From assembly GCA_016124335.1 (NCBI GenBank), contig WGNX01000012.1, positions 1 through 64,000 of the forward strand: a stretch of DNA of 64,000 nucleotides. Direction: 5' to 3'. The notes beneath the pieces are model-generated. The model was given only the letters and a program-made list of their open reading frames with translations, was not told the DNA's origin and ran no database searches. This DNA is from Alphaproteobacteria bacterium (GTDB lineage Bacteria; Pseudomonadota; Alphaproteobacteria; CACIAM-22H2). A program made the position numbers and the translations under genes. This document shows, piece by piece, positions 50,186-59,975 of the stretch (the stretch's first letter is position 1; each line of letters opens with the position of its first letter).

Positions 50186-51829
50186 TCACATGTTCGGGTA
50201 GTTGGGCCCGCCGCCGCCCTCGGGAACGACCCAGTTGATGTTCTGCGAGGGGTCCTTGATGTCGCATGTCTTGCAGTGCACGCAGTTCTGCGCGTTGATC
50301 TGCAGACGCGGGCTCGTCGCGGCATCGACGATCTCGTAGACGCCGGCCGGGCAGTAGCGCTGCTCGGGCGCATCGTAGACCGCGAGGTTGAATTTCACCG
50401 GCACGCTTGCATCGCGCAGCGTCAGGTGCGCGGGCTGGTTCTCCTCGTGGTTGGTCGAGGACAGGAACACCGAGGAAAGCCGGTCGAACGAAACCTTGCC
50501 GTCGGGCTTCGGGTAGGCGATGGGCGTGGACGCCGCGGCCGGGCGCAGCGATTCGTTGTCGGGATGGTGGCCGAAGGTCCACGGCGCCCTGCCGCGGAAG
50601 ACGTACGTGTCGATCGCCGCGTTCGCGAGCCCGACCCACAGCCCCTTGGTAAAGGCCGGGCGGATGTTGCGTACGCGGTAAAGCTCGTCCCACACCCACG
50701 ACGCCTTGAGCTTTTCGGGGTACGCGTCGAGCGTGGCGATGCGCCCCTCGGTCTTGCCGAGTGCTTCGAACAGCGCCTCGGCGCACAGCATGCCCGACTT
50801 CATCGCCGTGTGGCTGCCCTTGATCTTGGGCACGTTCACGAAGCCGGCCGAGCAGCCGACGATGGCGCCGCCGAGGAACACCAGTTTGGGAATCGACTGG
50901 AAGCCGCCTTCGTTGATCGCGCGTGCACCATAGGCGATGCGCCTGCCGCCTTCGAAGATCGGGCGGATGGCGGGGTGCGTCTTGAAACGCTGGAATTCCT
51001 CGAACGGCGACAGGAACGGGTTGCGGTAGTCGAGCCCCACCACGTAGCCCACCGCCACCTGGTTGTTCTCGAGATGGTAGAGGAACGAGCCGCCGTAGGT
51101 TTCCCAGTCCAGCGGCCAGCCGACCGTATGGATCACGCGGCCCGCGTGATGCTTGGCGGGGTCGATCTCCCACAGTTCCTTGATGCCGATGCCGAAGGTC
51201 TGAGGGTTCACGCCGTCGCGCAGGCCGAACTTCGCGAACAGCGTCTTGGTCAGCGAGCCGCGCACGCCTTCGGCAAATACCGTGGCGCGGCCGTGGATCT
51301 CCACGCCTGGCGTGAAGTTCGCGGTGTGCTGGCCGTCCTTGCCGATCCCCATGTCGCCCGTGGCCACGCCCGAGACGGCACCGTCTTCGGCGGTGAGCAC
51401 TTCGGCCGCCGCGAAGCCCGCGAAGATCTCCACCCCCAGCGCTTCGGCCTGCTGCGCGAGCCAGCGGCACAGGTTGCCGAGGCTGACGATGTAGTTGCCG
51501 GCGTTATGCATCTGCGGCGGCGTGGGCAGGCGGATGGCGCGCTTCTTCGTCAGGAAAAGGAAACGGTCTTCCGCGACCGGCGTATTGAGCGGGGCGCCCT
51601 GCGCCTTCCAGTCGGGGATCAGTTCGTCGAGTGCCCGCGGTTCGACCACGGCGCCGGAAAGGATGTGGGCGCCCACCTCCGAGCCCTTCTCGAGCACGCA
51701 GACCGAAAGCTCGCGGCCGGCTTCGTTCGCCAGCTGCTTCAGCCGGATCGCCGTGCCAAGGCCCGCCGGCCCCGCGCCGACGATGACGACGTCGTAATCC
51801 ATCCGTTCGCGGTCGGTGCGCTGGTTCAT
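50186..51829 (-). CDS. Electron transfer flavoprotein-ubiquinone oxidoreductase
   Basis: A 547-residue membrane-associated flavoprotein that passes electrons from reduced ETF to ubiquinone. The FAD-binding [17 protein letters not shown] is at residues about 6-22, and the C-terminal 4Fe-4S ferredoxin motif [13 protein letters not shown] has the conserved cysteines. Length matches the mitochondrial enzyme. It fits with the ubiquinone enzyme UbiA and the ETF-beta methyltransferase homologue at 1-2.7 kb. The UDG gene is divergent across 79 bases. Confidence 0.95.
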   Translation of the reverse strand: MNQRTDRERMDYDVVIVGAGPAGLGTAIRLKQLANEAGRELSVCVLEKGSEVGAHILSGAVVEPRALDELIPDWKAQGAPLNTPVAEDRFLFLTKKRAIRLPTPPQMHNAGNYIVSLGNLCRWLAQQAEALGVEIFAGFAAAEVLTAEDGAVSGVATGDMGIGKDGQHTANFTPGVEIHGRATVFAEGVRGSLTKTLFAKFGLRDGVNPQTFGIGIKELWEIDPAKHHAGRVIHTVGWPLDWETYGGSFLYHLENNQVAVGYVVGLDYRNPFLSPFEEFQRFKTHPAIRPIFEGGRRIAYGARAINEGGFQSIPKLVFLGGAIVGCSAGFVNVPKIKGSHTAMKSGMLCAEALFEALGKTEGRIATLDAYPEKLKASWVWDELYRVRNIRPAFTKGLWVGLANAAIDTYVFRGRAPWTFGHHPDNESLRPAAASTPIAYPKPDGKVSFDRLSSVFLSSTNHEENQPAHLTLRDASVPVKFNLAVYDAPEQRYCPAGVYEIVDAATSPRLQINAQNCVHCKTCDIKDPSQNINWVVPEGGGGPNYPNM

Positions 51830-51908
51830 GATTTCCTGTGGGCTCCCTCGGGCACGCTCCAGAACGTCTTACTCGATCCGTACCCCCGCATGGTAGCCTC
51901 CCCACCCG

Positions 51909-52724
51909 ATGGACGATCTGGCCGCCCTGCGCTGGCTGGTCGAAATCGGGGCCGACGAGGCGATCCTCGAAACCCCGCTCGACCGGTTTTCCGCCCCGCC
52001 TCCGCCGCCGGTTCCGGCCGCCCGGCCGGCACCGGTTGCGGCCCCGCTTGCGCCCGTCCCCGCACCCGCCGTCATGGCCGCCCCGCAGCCCGCCGCCCAG
52101 GCGGTCGTCTCGGCGCGCGAGGCGGCGGCGGCCGCAAAGACGCTTGAAGAACTTCGCGCGGCGCTGGCCGCATTCGAGGGCTGCGCCCTCAAGGCCACGG
52201 CCACCAATCTTGTCTTCTCGGACGGCAATCCGGCCGCAAAAGTGATGCTCGTCGGCGAGGCCCCGGGCGCAGACGAGGACCGGCAGGGCAAGCCGTTCGT
52301 GGGCGTCTCGGGCCAGCTCCTCGACAGGATGCTGGCCGCCATCGGCCTCGACCGCACCAGCGTCTACATCACCAACGTCATCCCCTGGCGCCCGCCGGCC
52401 AACCGGACGCCGAGTGCGGCAGAGCTCGCCGCCTGCCTGCCCTTCGTGCAGCGGCACATCGCCCTCGTGAACCCGCAAATCCTTGTTCTGGTTGGTGGAA
52501 TTTCGGCCAAGGCACTGCTCGACACGAGCGAAGGGATCATGCGCCTGCGCGGCAAATGGCGGACCTACCGGACCCCCGACATGGCGGCGGAGATCCCGGT
52601 GCTGCCGACATATCACCCCGCCTATTTGTTGCGCCAGCCGGCCCAAAAAAGGGATTCGTGGCGGGATTTATTGTCGATCAAACAAAAGATCAGCGACAAT
52701 ATAAATAACCCACCAAGTAAATAG
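51909..52724 (+). CDS. Uracil-DNA glycosylase, family 4-like
   Basis: A 271-residue glycosylase. After a Pro/Ala-rich linker (residues about 30-75) comes [37 protein letters not shown] and the catalytic-loop [11 protein letters not shown]. It removes uracil from DNA. The usual CxxC at the start of the catalytic domain is reduced to a single Cys (FEGCALK), so the Fe-S cluster may be altered or absent. The last 25 residues are less GC-rich than the rest of the gene. Confidence 0.85.
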   Translation: MDDLAALRWLVEIGADEAILETPLDRFSAPPPPPVPAARPAPVAAPLAPVPAPAVMAAPQPAAQAVVSAREAAAAAKTLEELRAALAAFEGCALKATATNLVFSDGNPAAKVMLVGEAPGADEDRQGKPFVGVSGQLLDRMLAAIGLDRTSVYITNVIPWRPPANRTPSAAELAACLPFVQRHIALVNPQILVLVGGISAKALLDTSEGIMRLRGKWRTYRTPDMAAEIPVLPTYHPAYLLRQPAQKRDSWRDLLSIKQKISDNINNPPSK

Positions 52725-52812
52725 TTCGATCTGATCTTTGAACTAAATATGTGGAAAAGTTGATATTTCTGCTTGCCAGCGCAGGAATTATTCGACTATC
52801 TCTTCGCCCGCA

Positions 52813-54981
52813 ATGCGGAACCCATTCAACTATATTTCCCGGTTCGCATATTTTTTCGGCATCGGCCTTTGCGGCCTGTCGATCGCTTCTTCCTATTCTT
52901 CCGCGAAGGCTCAAGGACTTATCGAAACCCTGATGGCGGCTGCCGACCGGGTCGAAACGGCCGCCCTTCCGGGAATCGACCTGCCCTTCGACCGGACGGC
53001 AGAACTGCCCCAGCCCCTCCAGGCTGCCGACATCCGGGCCTATCGACTCGCCTTCCAGCTCCAGCACCGTGGCGCCTATGCCGACGCCGACACGATGCTG
53101 CGCGCTGTCCGAAACCGCATCCTTGTCGGCCACGTGCTGGCCGAACGCTATCTGAGCGCCAAGTACCGGTCGCGTCCCGACGAACTTGCGGCCTGGCTCA
53201 AGGAATACGCCGACCAGCCCGACGCGCGCGCGATCTACGCGCTAGCCGTGCGCAAATTCGGCGGGCGTTCGGCCGGCCTCACCAAGCCGCGCGATTCGGC
53301 CTCGTTTGCCGAACGCGCGTCGGCCGACGATCTTGGCCCGTCGCTGAACCGCCCGATCCCACCGGGGCGCCACGGTGGTGGCGGCCATGCGGCAGCGCTG
53401 CGCAACCGCCTGCGCGACCTTCTATCGGACGGCAAGTTCGACTCCGCCGAACGCATCCTCGTCTCGCGCGATACGGCACAGGCGCTGTCGGCGGGGGAAA
53501 TCGACCACTTCAAGGCGATGCTCGCGGCCGGCTGGTTCGCGCGCGGCGACGACGCACAGGCGCTGGAGTTTGCCGGCGAGGCCGCATCGCGTTCTGGCGT
53601 TCTTGTCCCGCGCGCCCATTGGATCGCCGGGTTGGCGCATTTCCGGCAGGGCGCGTTCGACCGCGCGGCGCGCCATTTCGAGGCGCTGGCACGCATGCCG
53701 CAGGGCGAACCCTGGGACATCGCCGCAGGCGCCTTCTGGGCCGCACGCACGCATCTGCGCGCGCGCCGGCCCGACGTCTATAATTTCTGGCTCGGCCAGG
53801 CAGCCGAATATCCGCGCACGTTCTACGGGCTGCTTGCGGCACGCGCGCTGGGCGTGGATCCGGGCCTCAACTGGAGCCCGCCCGCGGTCGCCGACATCGA
53901 ATTCGACCAACTCATGCGCTATCCCGGCGCGCCGCGCGTTTTCGCGCTGCTGCAGATCGGCCAGGATCGCCGCGCGGAGGCCGAACTGCGTCGCGTCTAC
54001 GCCCAGAGCGGCCCCGGCGTCATGCGCGCGATCCTTGCGGTCGCGATGCGCGGCAACATGTCGGGCCTGTCGATGCGCCTTGCGCGCGAGATGGCCGACC
54101 TCGACGGCCTGCGCTACGACGGCGCGTTCTATCCGATCCCCAACTGGCAGCCGATCGGCGGCTACGACGTCGATCCGGCCCTTGTTTTCGCGTTCATGCG
54201 GGTCGAATCCTCGTTCAACCCGTCGGCGATCAGCCCGGCGGGTGCACGCGGCCTGATGCAGCTGATGCCGGCAACGGCCGCGGCAATGGACAGCCGCACG
54301 TTCCGCGGCCGCCTCGAACTGCTGTTCGAACCGGACGTCAACGTCACGCTCGGCCAGCGCTATCTCCGGCACCTTCTCGACGAACCGCTGGTCAGCGGCG
54401 AACTCGTGCGGCTCGCCGCCGCCTACAACGGCGGCATCGGCAATCTCCAGCGCTGGAAGCGCCTGCAAGACAGCCGCGGCGAAAAGCGCGAGGATGCGCT
54501 GCTCTTCATCGAGAGCCTTCCCTCGGCCGAGACGCGGCATTTCATCGCGCGCGTCCTCTATTCTTACTGGATGTACACCGAGCGCCTCGGCCAGCCCAAC
54601 CCGTCGCTCGACCAGCTTGCGCAGGGCGAATGGCCGCTCTACGCGCCGCCTGCCGCCCTCGTGGCACGCGCTGGCGCGCCGGGCGAGCGGACCTCGATCC
54701 AGCCGCCGCCGGCACCGCCCTCGCTTGCGCCGCGCGCGGAGGAAGTCGCTTCGGCCGAACCGGCGCAGACCCCGGTCGCGGATATTCCGCCGGCCCCGTC
54801 CCCGGCACCGCGCGAAGATCTGATCGCGTCGGCCGAGCCGCTGCGCGGTCTTGTCGCGGCAATTCCGGTCCCTGCCCCGCGCGCGACAACGGCCGTTGCG
54901 GCAGCCATGCCGCTTCCGGCAGTCTCGGTGCCACCGCCGCCGAGCCCCGCACCCCGCCGCGAGGCACGTGTCCGGCGCTAG
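52813..54981 (+). CDS. Soluble-type lytic transglycosylase (SLT domain)
   Basis: A 722-residue exported protein. An N-terminal hydrophobic signal ends near residue 34 (AKA/QG); residues about 60-430 form a helical superhelix (TPR-like). The catalytic SLT domain has VFAFMRVESSFNPSAISP (Glu) near residue 458, GARGLMQLMPATA, and LAAAYNGGIGNLQRW. A Pro/Ala-rich tail of about 110 residues follows. It cleaves peptidoglycan glycan strands. It lies 88 bases after the UDG gene, in an AT-richer gap. Confidence 0.92.
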   Translation: MRNPFNYISRFAYFFGIGLCGLSIASSYSSAKAQGLIETLMAAADRVETAALPGIDLPFDRTAELPQPLQAADIRAYRLAFQLQHRGAYADADTMLRAVRNRILVGHVLAERYLSAKYRSRPDELAAWLKEYADQPDARAIYALAVRKFGGRSAGLTKPRDSASFAERASADDLGPSLNRPIPPGRHGGGGHAAALRNRLRDLLSDGKFDSAERILVSRDTAQALSAGEIDHFKAMLAAGWFARGDDAQALEFAGEAASRSGVLVPRAHWIAGLAHFRQGAFDRAARHFEALARMPQGEPWDIAAGAFWAARTHLRARRPDVYNFWLGQAAEYPRTFYGLLAARALGVDPGLNWSPPAVADIEFDQLMRYPGAPRVFALLQIGQDRRAEAELRRVYAQSGPGVMRAILAVAMRGNMSGLSMRLAREMADLDGLRYDGAFYPIPNWQPIGGYDVDPALVFAFMRVESSFNPSAISPAGARGLMQLMPATAAAMDSRTFRGRLELLFEPDVNVTLGQRYLRHLLDEPLVSGELVRLAAAYNGGIGNLQRWKRLQDSRGEKREDALLFIESLPSAETRHFIARVLYSYWMYTERLGQPNPSLDQLAQGEWPLYAPPAALVARAGAPGERTSIQPPPAPPSLAPRAEEVASAEPAQTPVADIPPAPSPAPREDLIASAEPLRGLVAAIPVPAPRATTAVAAAMPLPAVSVPPPPSPAPRREARVRR

Positions 54982-55003
54982 CCTTCCAAGCCCGAGGCGC
55001 GCC

Positions 55004-55561
55004 ATGCCGAAGATCGACGAAAGCCGTCCGTTCCTTTCCTGCAATATCGCGGTGCTCACCGTGTCGGACACGCGCGACGCCGCGAGCGACCGCTCGGGCA
55101 ACGCGCTTGTCGAGATGATCGAGCGCGACGGCCACAAGGTCGCGGCACGTGCCATCGTGCGCGACGAAATCGAAGCGATCCAGGCCCGGCTGCGCGGCTG
55201 GATTGCCGATGCCGCCATCGACGTCGTGATCTCCACCGGCGGCACGGGCGTCACGGGCCGTGACGTCACGCCGGAAGCCTTCGAGCCGCTCTACGAGAAG
55301 AAGATCGACGGTTTCGGCGAAATGTTCCGCATGATCAGTTTCGGCAAGGTCGGCACCTCGGCGCTGCAGAGCCGCGCGACCGGGGGCGTTGCGGGCGGCA
55401 CGTATCTGTTCGCGCTGCCGGGATCGCCGTCGGCCTGTCGCGACGGGTGGGACGATATCCTCAAGTGGCAGCTCGACAACCGCCATCGCCCCTGCAATCT
55501 CGTCGAATTGATGCCGCGCCTGCAGGAGCACCTGAGCGCAAAGCCAAAAGCGACCGTCTGA
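55004..55561 (+). CDS. moaB: MoaB/MogA-type molybdenum cofactor protein
   Basis: A 185-residue protein. IAVLTVSDTRD, DVVISTGGTGVTGRDVTPEA and TYLFALPGSPSACRDGWDDI match the molybdopterin adenylyltransferase fold. It should adenylate molybdopterin before metal insertion, although MoaB proteins vary in activity. It sits 22 bases after the lytic transglycosylase gene. No other moa/moe gene is near. Confidence 0.88.
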   Translation: MPKIDESRPFLSCNIAVLTVSDTRDAASDRSGNALVEMIERDGHKVAARAIVRDEIEAIQARLRGWIADAAIDVVISTGGTGVTGRDVTPEAFEPLYEKKIDGFGEMFRMISFGKVGTSALQSRATGGVAGGTYLFALPGSPSACRDGWDDILKWQLDNRHRPCNLVELMPRLQEHLSAKPKATV

Positions 55562-55566
55562 GCGCT

Positions 55567-56358
55567 TCAAACGATTCCGAAAATATGCGCGTCGATCCGA
55601 TGGACGATTTCGAATTCCGGCGGCGCCGTGCGTGCAAGCAGGTCGGCATGCGCGGCATCGAATTCGGCAACCCGACTTTCGTCGAGTGTGGCGCCGACGC
55701 CACGACATGCGCGCATGCGCCCGCGCCAGCTTTCGGCGGTGAAGCGGATCGGCGCGTCGAACCAGAACATCGCACGCAAATCCAGGCCGCGCGCGGCCGC
55801 CCATGCCGGAACGGGCGGCACCGTGCCCGGCCAGTCGCCGCCGGTCCAAGCGGGATTGAATTTCAACACCAGCGCCTCGCTTGCCGCGGCGATTGCGTTG
55901 ACGCGCGGCAGCCAGCTGAAATGGCTCGTGACAAGGACCCCGCCGGGGACAAGCACGCGGCGCAATTCGGCCAGCGTGCGGTCGGGGTCGAAATAGAGCC
56001 AGCACTGGTTGGCCGTCGCGGCATCGAACGAGTGCGGCGCGAACGGTATCGCCTCGGCCGGCGCCACTTCGAAGCGTGCGTCGAGCCCCTCTTCGGCGGC
56101 GAGGCGGCGCGCGGCGTCGATCTGGCCGGAAGCGATGTCGATCCCGGCAACGCGGCTGTTCTGCCGTGCAAACTGGCGGGCAAGCAGGCCGGTACCCGTC
56201 GCAAGATCAAGGATGCGCTGGCCCGGAAGACCGACGCCGAGTGCCGCAAGACGCAGGAAAAATTCTTGCGGTGGCCCCGGTCGATGCTGCGCATAGTCGC
56301 CGCTCGTGCGGCTCCAGTCGATCGAGCGGCCCGGATCCTTGTTCGAAATCCCGTACAT
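55567..56358 (-). CDS. Class I SAM-dependent methyltransferase
   Basis: A 263-residue methyltransferase. The SAM loop is ILDLATGTGLLARQFARQ near residue 49, the acidic loop VAGIDIASGQI, and motif IV is NQCWLYFDP. The substrate is unknown; the overall pattern is ubiE/COQ5-like. It is convergent with moaB (five bases apart) and divergent from the kinase-like gene. Confidence 0.85.
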   Translation of the reverse strand: MYGISNKDPGRSIDWSRTSGDYAQHRPGPPQEFFLRLAALGVGLPGQRILDLATGTGLLARQFARQNSRVAGIDIASGQIDAARRLAAEEGLDARFEVAPAEAIPFAPHSFDAATANQCWLYFDPDRTLAELRRVLVPGGVLVTSHFSWLPRVNAIAAASEALVLKFNPAWTGGDWPGTVPPVPAWAAARGLDLRAMFWFDAPIRFTAESWRGRMRACRGVGATLDESRVAEFDAAHADLLARTAPPEFEIVHRIDAHIFGIV

Positions 56359-56427
56359 GCGTGCAATCTTCGCCCGCGCTCAACGCATTCGCCAAGCACT
56401 ACATATTCATTGTAGAAGACGTTCCCG

Positions 56428-57438
56428 ATGACCGTTCCAAATCCTGCCGCCATTCTTGCTGCACTGCGTAATCTTCCCCGCTTCGCCGAAGCGGGCGACG
56501 GGTCGCTTGTGCCCTTGGAACGCAAGGGCTTGGCGCACGTCCATTTCCGCGTGCGCGACGGGCGCGCGATCGTGCGTGTACCGGTTTCGACTTATGGCAC
56601 CCTCGACCCGGCGCAAAGTCTTGCGCGGGAAGCCGAATGCTTTGCGCGTGCCCAGTTGTCCGACGCGACACCCCGGCTTCTTGGCGTCCTGCCTGTCAGC
56701 GCCGAACTGCCCTACGGCGCGCTGGTGGTCGACGACATTCCCGGTGCCGCACCGCGACTGCCGGCTGAGTTGCCAACGATGGCAACGGCACTTGCCGCGA
56801 TCCACAAGCTCAAGCTGCCGCCGCCCGAACAGCGCGCGCCCATCGACACGCCTGCCGATCCGCTCGGCGACGTGGTTGCGGTGATCGACGCGAACCTGAA
56901 ACTCGTCGACCGCGCCAATCTCGATCCGAAGGTGAAGCTGGCGCTCGGCCATGAAATCGCATGGGCGCGCGACTTCGCGCAGACGAACGCGAAAAAGGTC
57001 GCCAGCATGACGCGCGCGCTGTGCGTGGTTGACGCACATCCCGGCAATTTCGTCGCGGCACCGGGCGCCAGGGCCTATGCCGTCGATCTCGAAAAATGCG
57101 TCTATGGCCTGCCCGGGCTCGACGTCGTGCATGCCATCATCCTTCCGTCGACGAGCTGGGACCCGGATTGTGCGGCCACGCTCGATTCCGGCCAGATCGA
57201 CGGCTTCTTCCGCCTGTGGGCCAACCGGATCGGCGACCCCATCGCACGCGAGACGGCAGCCATCCTGCGCCCGTTCAGGCGCCTGGTGTGGCTGCGTACG
57301 ACAAGCGTGTTCCTGCGCTTCAAGGTCGAGGGGCAGCACAAGGCGCTGGACCCGCGCCCCGCCGATCATGCGCAGCGCGCGATCGACGCCGCACTTGATC
57401 CCGCGACGATCGCCGCCCAGCGAAAGGCCTGGAGCTGA
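56428..57438 (+). CDS. Phosphotransferase-like (APH/ChoK fold) protein
   Basis: A 336-residue protein with a degenerate aminoglycoside-phosphotransferase fold. VVDAHPGNFVAAPG is the Brenner-like catalytic loop with Asp, His and Asn, and YAVDLEKCVYG is the metal-binding D-L-E. The substrate is unknown; aminoglycoside resistance is not implied. The small hypothetical gene on the other strand ends three bases after it. Confidence 0.7.
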   Translation: MTVPNPAAILAALRNLPRFAEAGDGSLVPLERKGLAHVHFRVRDGRAIVRVPVSTYGTLDPAQSLAREAECFARAQLSDATPRLLGVLPVSAELPYGALVVDDIPGAAPRLPAELPTMATALAAIHKLKLPPPEQRAPIDTPADPLGDVVAVIDANLKLVDRANLDPKVKLALGHEIAWARDFAQTNAKKVASMTRALCVVDAHPGNFVAAPGARAYAVDLEKCVYGLPGLDVVHAIILPSTSWDPDCAATLDSGQIDGFFRLWANRIGDPIARETAAILRPFRRLVWLRTTSVFLRFKVEGQHKALDPRPADHAQRAIDAALDPATIAAQRKAWS

Positions 57439-57441
57439 GGT

Positions 57442-57702
57442 TCAGGTCACGCGGCCGAGCCGCGTGCCGTTGTGGAAGACGTCGGCGGTCGTCACATCGA
57501 CGGGCCGCGGGTCCTCGATCCAGCGCTGCTCGATAACCCCCGACGCATCGGCAAGGCCGATCAACCAGACGCCGGCTTCATAGTCGACCGACATGATCGT
57601 GACCGGCCGACCATTGAGAATCGCATGATGCTCGATCGCCGCAATGACGGCGCCGTCGGTGTATCGGGGTGCTGGCGCGATGAATTTCTGAGCTGCCGAC
57701 AT
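57442..57702 (-). CDS. Small hypothetical protein
   Basis: An 86-residue protein beginning MSAAQKFIAPAPRYTDGAV, with predicted beta strands (RPVTIMSVDYEAGVWLIGL) and no recognised family. The ATG at 57702 is preferred to one 48 bases upstream. It is divergent from the radical SAM gene; the LexA box lies between them and could act on either. Confidence 0.5.
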   Translation of the reverse strand: MSAAQKFIAPAPRYTDGAVIAAIEHHAILNGRPVTIMSVDYEAGVWLIGLADASGVIEQRWIEDPRPVDVTTADVFHNGTRLGRVT

Positions 57703-57776
57703 GGCGAAAGAACTCCAATTGCGTAGTCGCGGATCACCCCACACTCGCATGTAAGTCCAAACAGGGTATTAACGTT

Positions 57777-57791
57777 GTTCTTGATATGTTC
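57777..57791. promoter_or_regulatory. LexA (SOS) box, alphaproteobacterial type
   Basis: GTTC-TTGATAT-GTTC is an exact match to the alphaproteobacterial LexA operator GTTC-N7-GTTC. It lies 26 bases before the radical SAM start and 75 bases from the opposite small gene, where a repressor would cover the promoter. Confidence 0.65.
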
Positions 57792-57816
57792 CGAATGACG
57801 GCGTAGCGTCTGATGC

Positions 57817-58899
57817 ATGGTCGAAACCCTGCCCGATCGGCCGCGCAAGGGCCGCGGCGCCATATCGAACGTGTCAGGCCGCTATGAGCCAAGCTCGCGC
57901 GTGGCGATCGACGATGGCTGGGAACGCCCGGAAGACGACGATTTGCCGCCGCTGCGCACGCATGTCGCGCGGGATGCCACGCGCACGATCATCGCGCGCA
58001 ACGAATCACCCGACATTCCGTTCTCGCAGTCCATAAATCCATACCGGGGCTGCGAGCATGGCTGCGTCTATTGCTACGCGCGGCCGAGCCACGCCTATCT
58101 GGGGCTGTCTCCCGGGCTCGATTTCGAAACGCGGCTTTTCGCCAAGCCCGACGCGGCCAGACTGCTCGACGCGGAGTTGCGCAAACCCGGCTACAAGCCG
58201 ATGGCAATAGCACTGGGGTCCAACACCGACCCGTACCAGCCGGTCGAGCGCGAGCACCGGATCACGCGGCAGATCCTCGAAACGCTGCGCGATTTCGGCC
58301 ATCCGTTTTCGATCGTGACGAAATCGGCGCTTGTCCTGCGCGATCTCGACATCATCGCGCCGATGGCCGCGCGCAATCTGGCGCACGTGTTCGTGTCGGT
58401 GACCACGCTCGACCGCGATCTGGCGCGTGCGATGGAGCCGCGTGCCTCGACCCCGCCGCGGCGGCTGGACGCCATCCGCTGTCTGGCGCAGGCCGGCGTG
58501 AAGGTCGGTGTCATGGCCGCCCCGATGATCCCGGCGCTGAACGACAGCGAGCTTGAGGCGATTCTCGAAGCGGCGGCCGAGGCCGGTGCCACGAGTGCGG
58601 GTTACACGCTGCTTCGTCTGCCGCTGGAGCTTAAGGAGCTGTTCGACGAGTGGCTGGCCGAGCACGTGCCGTTCAAGCGCAGCCACGTCCTTTCCCTCGT
58701 GCGCGATATCCGGGGCGGCGCGCTCAACAGCGCCGAGTTCGGCAAGCGCTTTACCGGCGAGGGTGCCTACGCGCAGCTCGTCTCGGCGCGCTTTCGCGCC
58801 GCGCGCGCGCGATTCGGGCTCGACCGGAACGACTGGTCGCTCGACCTTTCGCAGTTCCGCCCGCCACCGAAAGCCGGCGACCAGATGGCGCTGTTCTAG
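57817..58899 (+). CDS. PA0069-family radical SAM protein (SplB-like)
   Basis: A 360-residue radical SAM enzyme with the cluster motif C79-x3-C83-x2-C86 in YRGCEHGCVYCYA. KPMAIALGSNTDPYQPVERE and VFVSVTTLDRDLARAMEPRA match the PA0069/Rv2578c group, related to spore photoproduct lyase. A DNA-repair role is suggested by that relationship and by the LexA box directly upstream. Its stop overlaps the pheA stop on the other strand by four bases. Confidence 0.85.
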   Translation: MVETLPDRPRKGRGAISNVSGRYEPSSRVAIDDGWERPEDDDLPPLRTHVARDATRTIIARNESPDIPFSQSINPYRGCEHGCVYCYARPSHAYLGLSPGLDFETRLFAKPDAARLLDAELRKPGYKPMAIALGSNTDPYQPVEREHRITRQILETLRDFGHPFSIVTKSALVLRDLDIIAPMAARNLAHVFVSVTTLDRDLARAMEPRASTPPRRLDAIRCLAQAGVKVGVMAAPMIPALNDSELEAILEAAAEAGATSAGYTLLRLPLELKELFDEWLAEHVPFKRSHVLSLVRDIRGGALNSAEFGKRFTGEGAYAQLVSARFRAARARFGLDRNDWSLDLSQFRPPPKAGDQMALF

Positions 58900-59756
58900 C
58901 TGCGCCCCTTGAACCGATAGGGATGCGCCGGATAGACGCCGATGACGCGCACCATGTCAGAGAAGAAGCCGAGTTCCTCGAGCGCCAGTGCCAGCGACCG
59001 GTCCGCCGGATGGCCCTCGACGTCGGCATAGAACTGGGTGGCCGTGAAACGCCCGCCCATCATGTAGCTCTCGAGCTTCGTCATGTTGACGCCGTTGGTG
59101 GCAAAACCGCCCATCGCCTTGTAGAGCGCTGCGGGCCGGTTCTTGACGCGGAAGACGAACGTGGTGACCGCGGGGCCCTTGCGCGGATCGGCGATCACCG
59201 ATTTCTTCGACAGGACCACGAAGCGCGTCGTGTTGTGCTCGGCATCCTCCAGATCCTTGCGCAGCGACTTGAGTCCGTAGATTTCGCCTGCCAGCGACGA
59301 CGCGATCGCCGCGCGCGTGAGATCGCCCGCGCGCGCGATTTCCGCGGCCGATCCGGCCGTATCCGCGCCCACGACGCGCTTCAGGCCAAGCTTCTTCATC
59401 GTCTCGCGGCACTGGTCGAGCGCCTGGACATGGCTCTGGACCGTGCGGATCGTCTTGAGCGTGGCGCCGCGTGGCGCAAGCAGGTGGTGGTTCACGCGCT
59501 GGAAATGCTCGCCCACGATATGCAGGCCCGCCTCGGGTATCAGGTGGTGGATTTCCGCGACCCGGCCGGCGACCGAATTTTCGATCGGAATCATCGCCAG
59601 TGCCGCCCGGCCCCGGCGCACCGCATCGAACGCGTCCTCGAAGCTTGCGCACGGCAGCGGCTCCAGTTCCGGATGCGCGGCGCGGCAGGCGAGGTGCGAA
59701 TAGGCGCCGGGGACACCCTGGAAGGCGATGCGGGCAGGCAGGCGACGTGCGGGCAT
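58896..59756 (-). CDS. pheA: Prephenate dehydratase
   Basis: A 286-residue enzyme making phenylpyruvate in phenylalanine synthesis. IAFQGVPGAYSHLACRA starts the catalytic domain, MIPIENSVAGRV holds substrate residues, and HNTTRFVVL near residue 175 the T-R-F motif. The regulatory ACT domain (about 195-280) has GVNMTKLESYMMGGRF, the alphaproteobacterial form of the Phe-binding GALV/ESRP region. It is monofunctional, without a chorismate mutase domain. Confidence 0.94.
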   Translation of the reverse strand: MPARRLPARIAFQGVPGAYSHLACRAAHPELEPLPCASFEDAFDAVRRGRAALAMIPIENSVAGRVAEIHHLIPEAGLHIVGEHFQRVNHHLLAPRGATLKTIRTVQSHVQALDQCRETMKKLGLKRVVGADTAGSAAEIARAGDLTRAAIASSLAGEIYGLKSLRKDLEDAEHNTTRFVVLSKKSVIADPRKGPAVTTFVFRVKNRPAALYKAMGGFATNGVNMTKLESYMMGGRFTATQFYADVEGHPADRSLALALEELGFFSDMVRVIGVYPAHPYRFKGRS

Positions 59757-59975
59757 TCGTGTAAACCTTTCTGGCGGCGGCCGGACGGGCCGGGCGCGGG
59801 AGTATCGAGGCCATGTCCGGGAGCGTCAACCGGCGCCCTGCGTCGTCCTGTCGCAGGGGTAAACGCGCCGGCAGGCCGGCCGCCCTGCGAGGGGTTGCGC
59901 GACCCGCCCGCGGCATCTAGATTGCCCTGATTCGGGCCGGATTTGCCGGCATGCCAGACGAGACAGAGCGGAACC

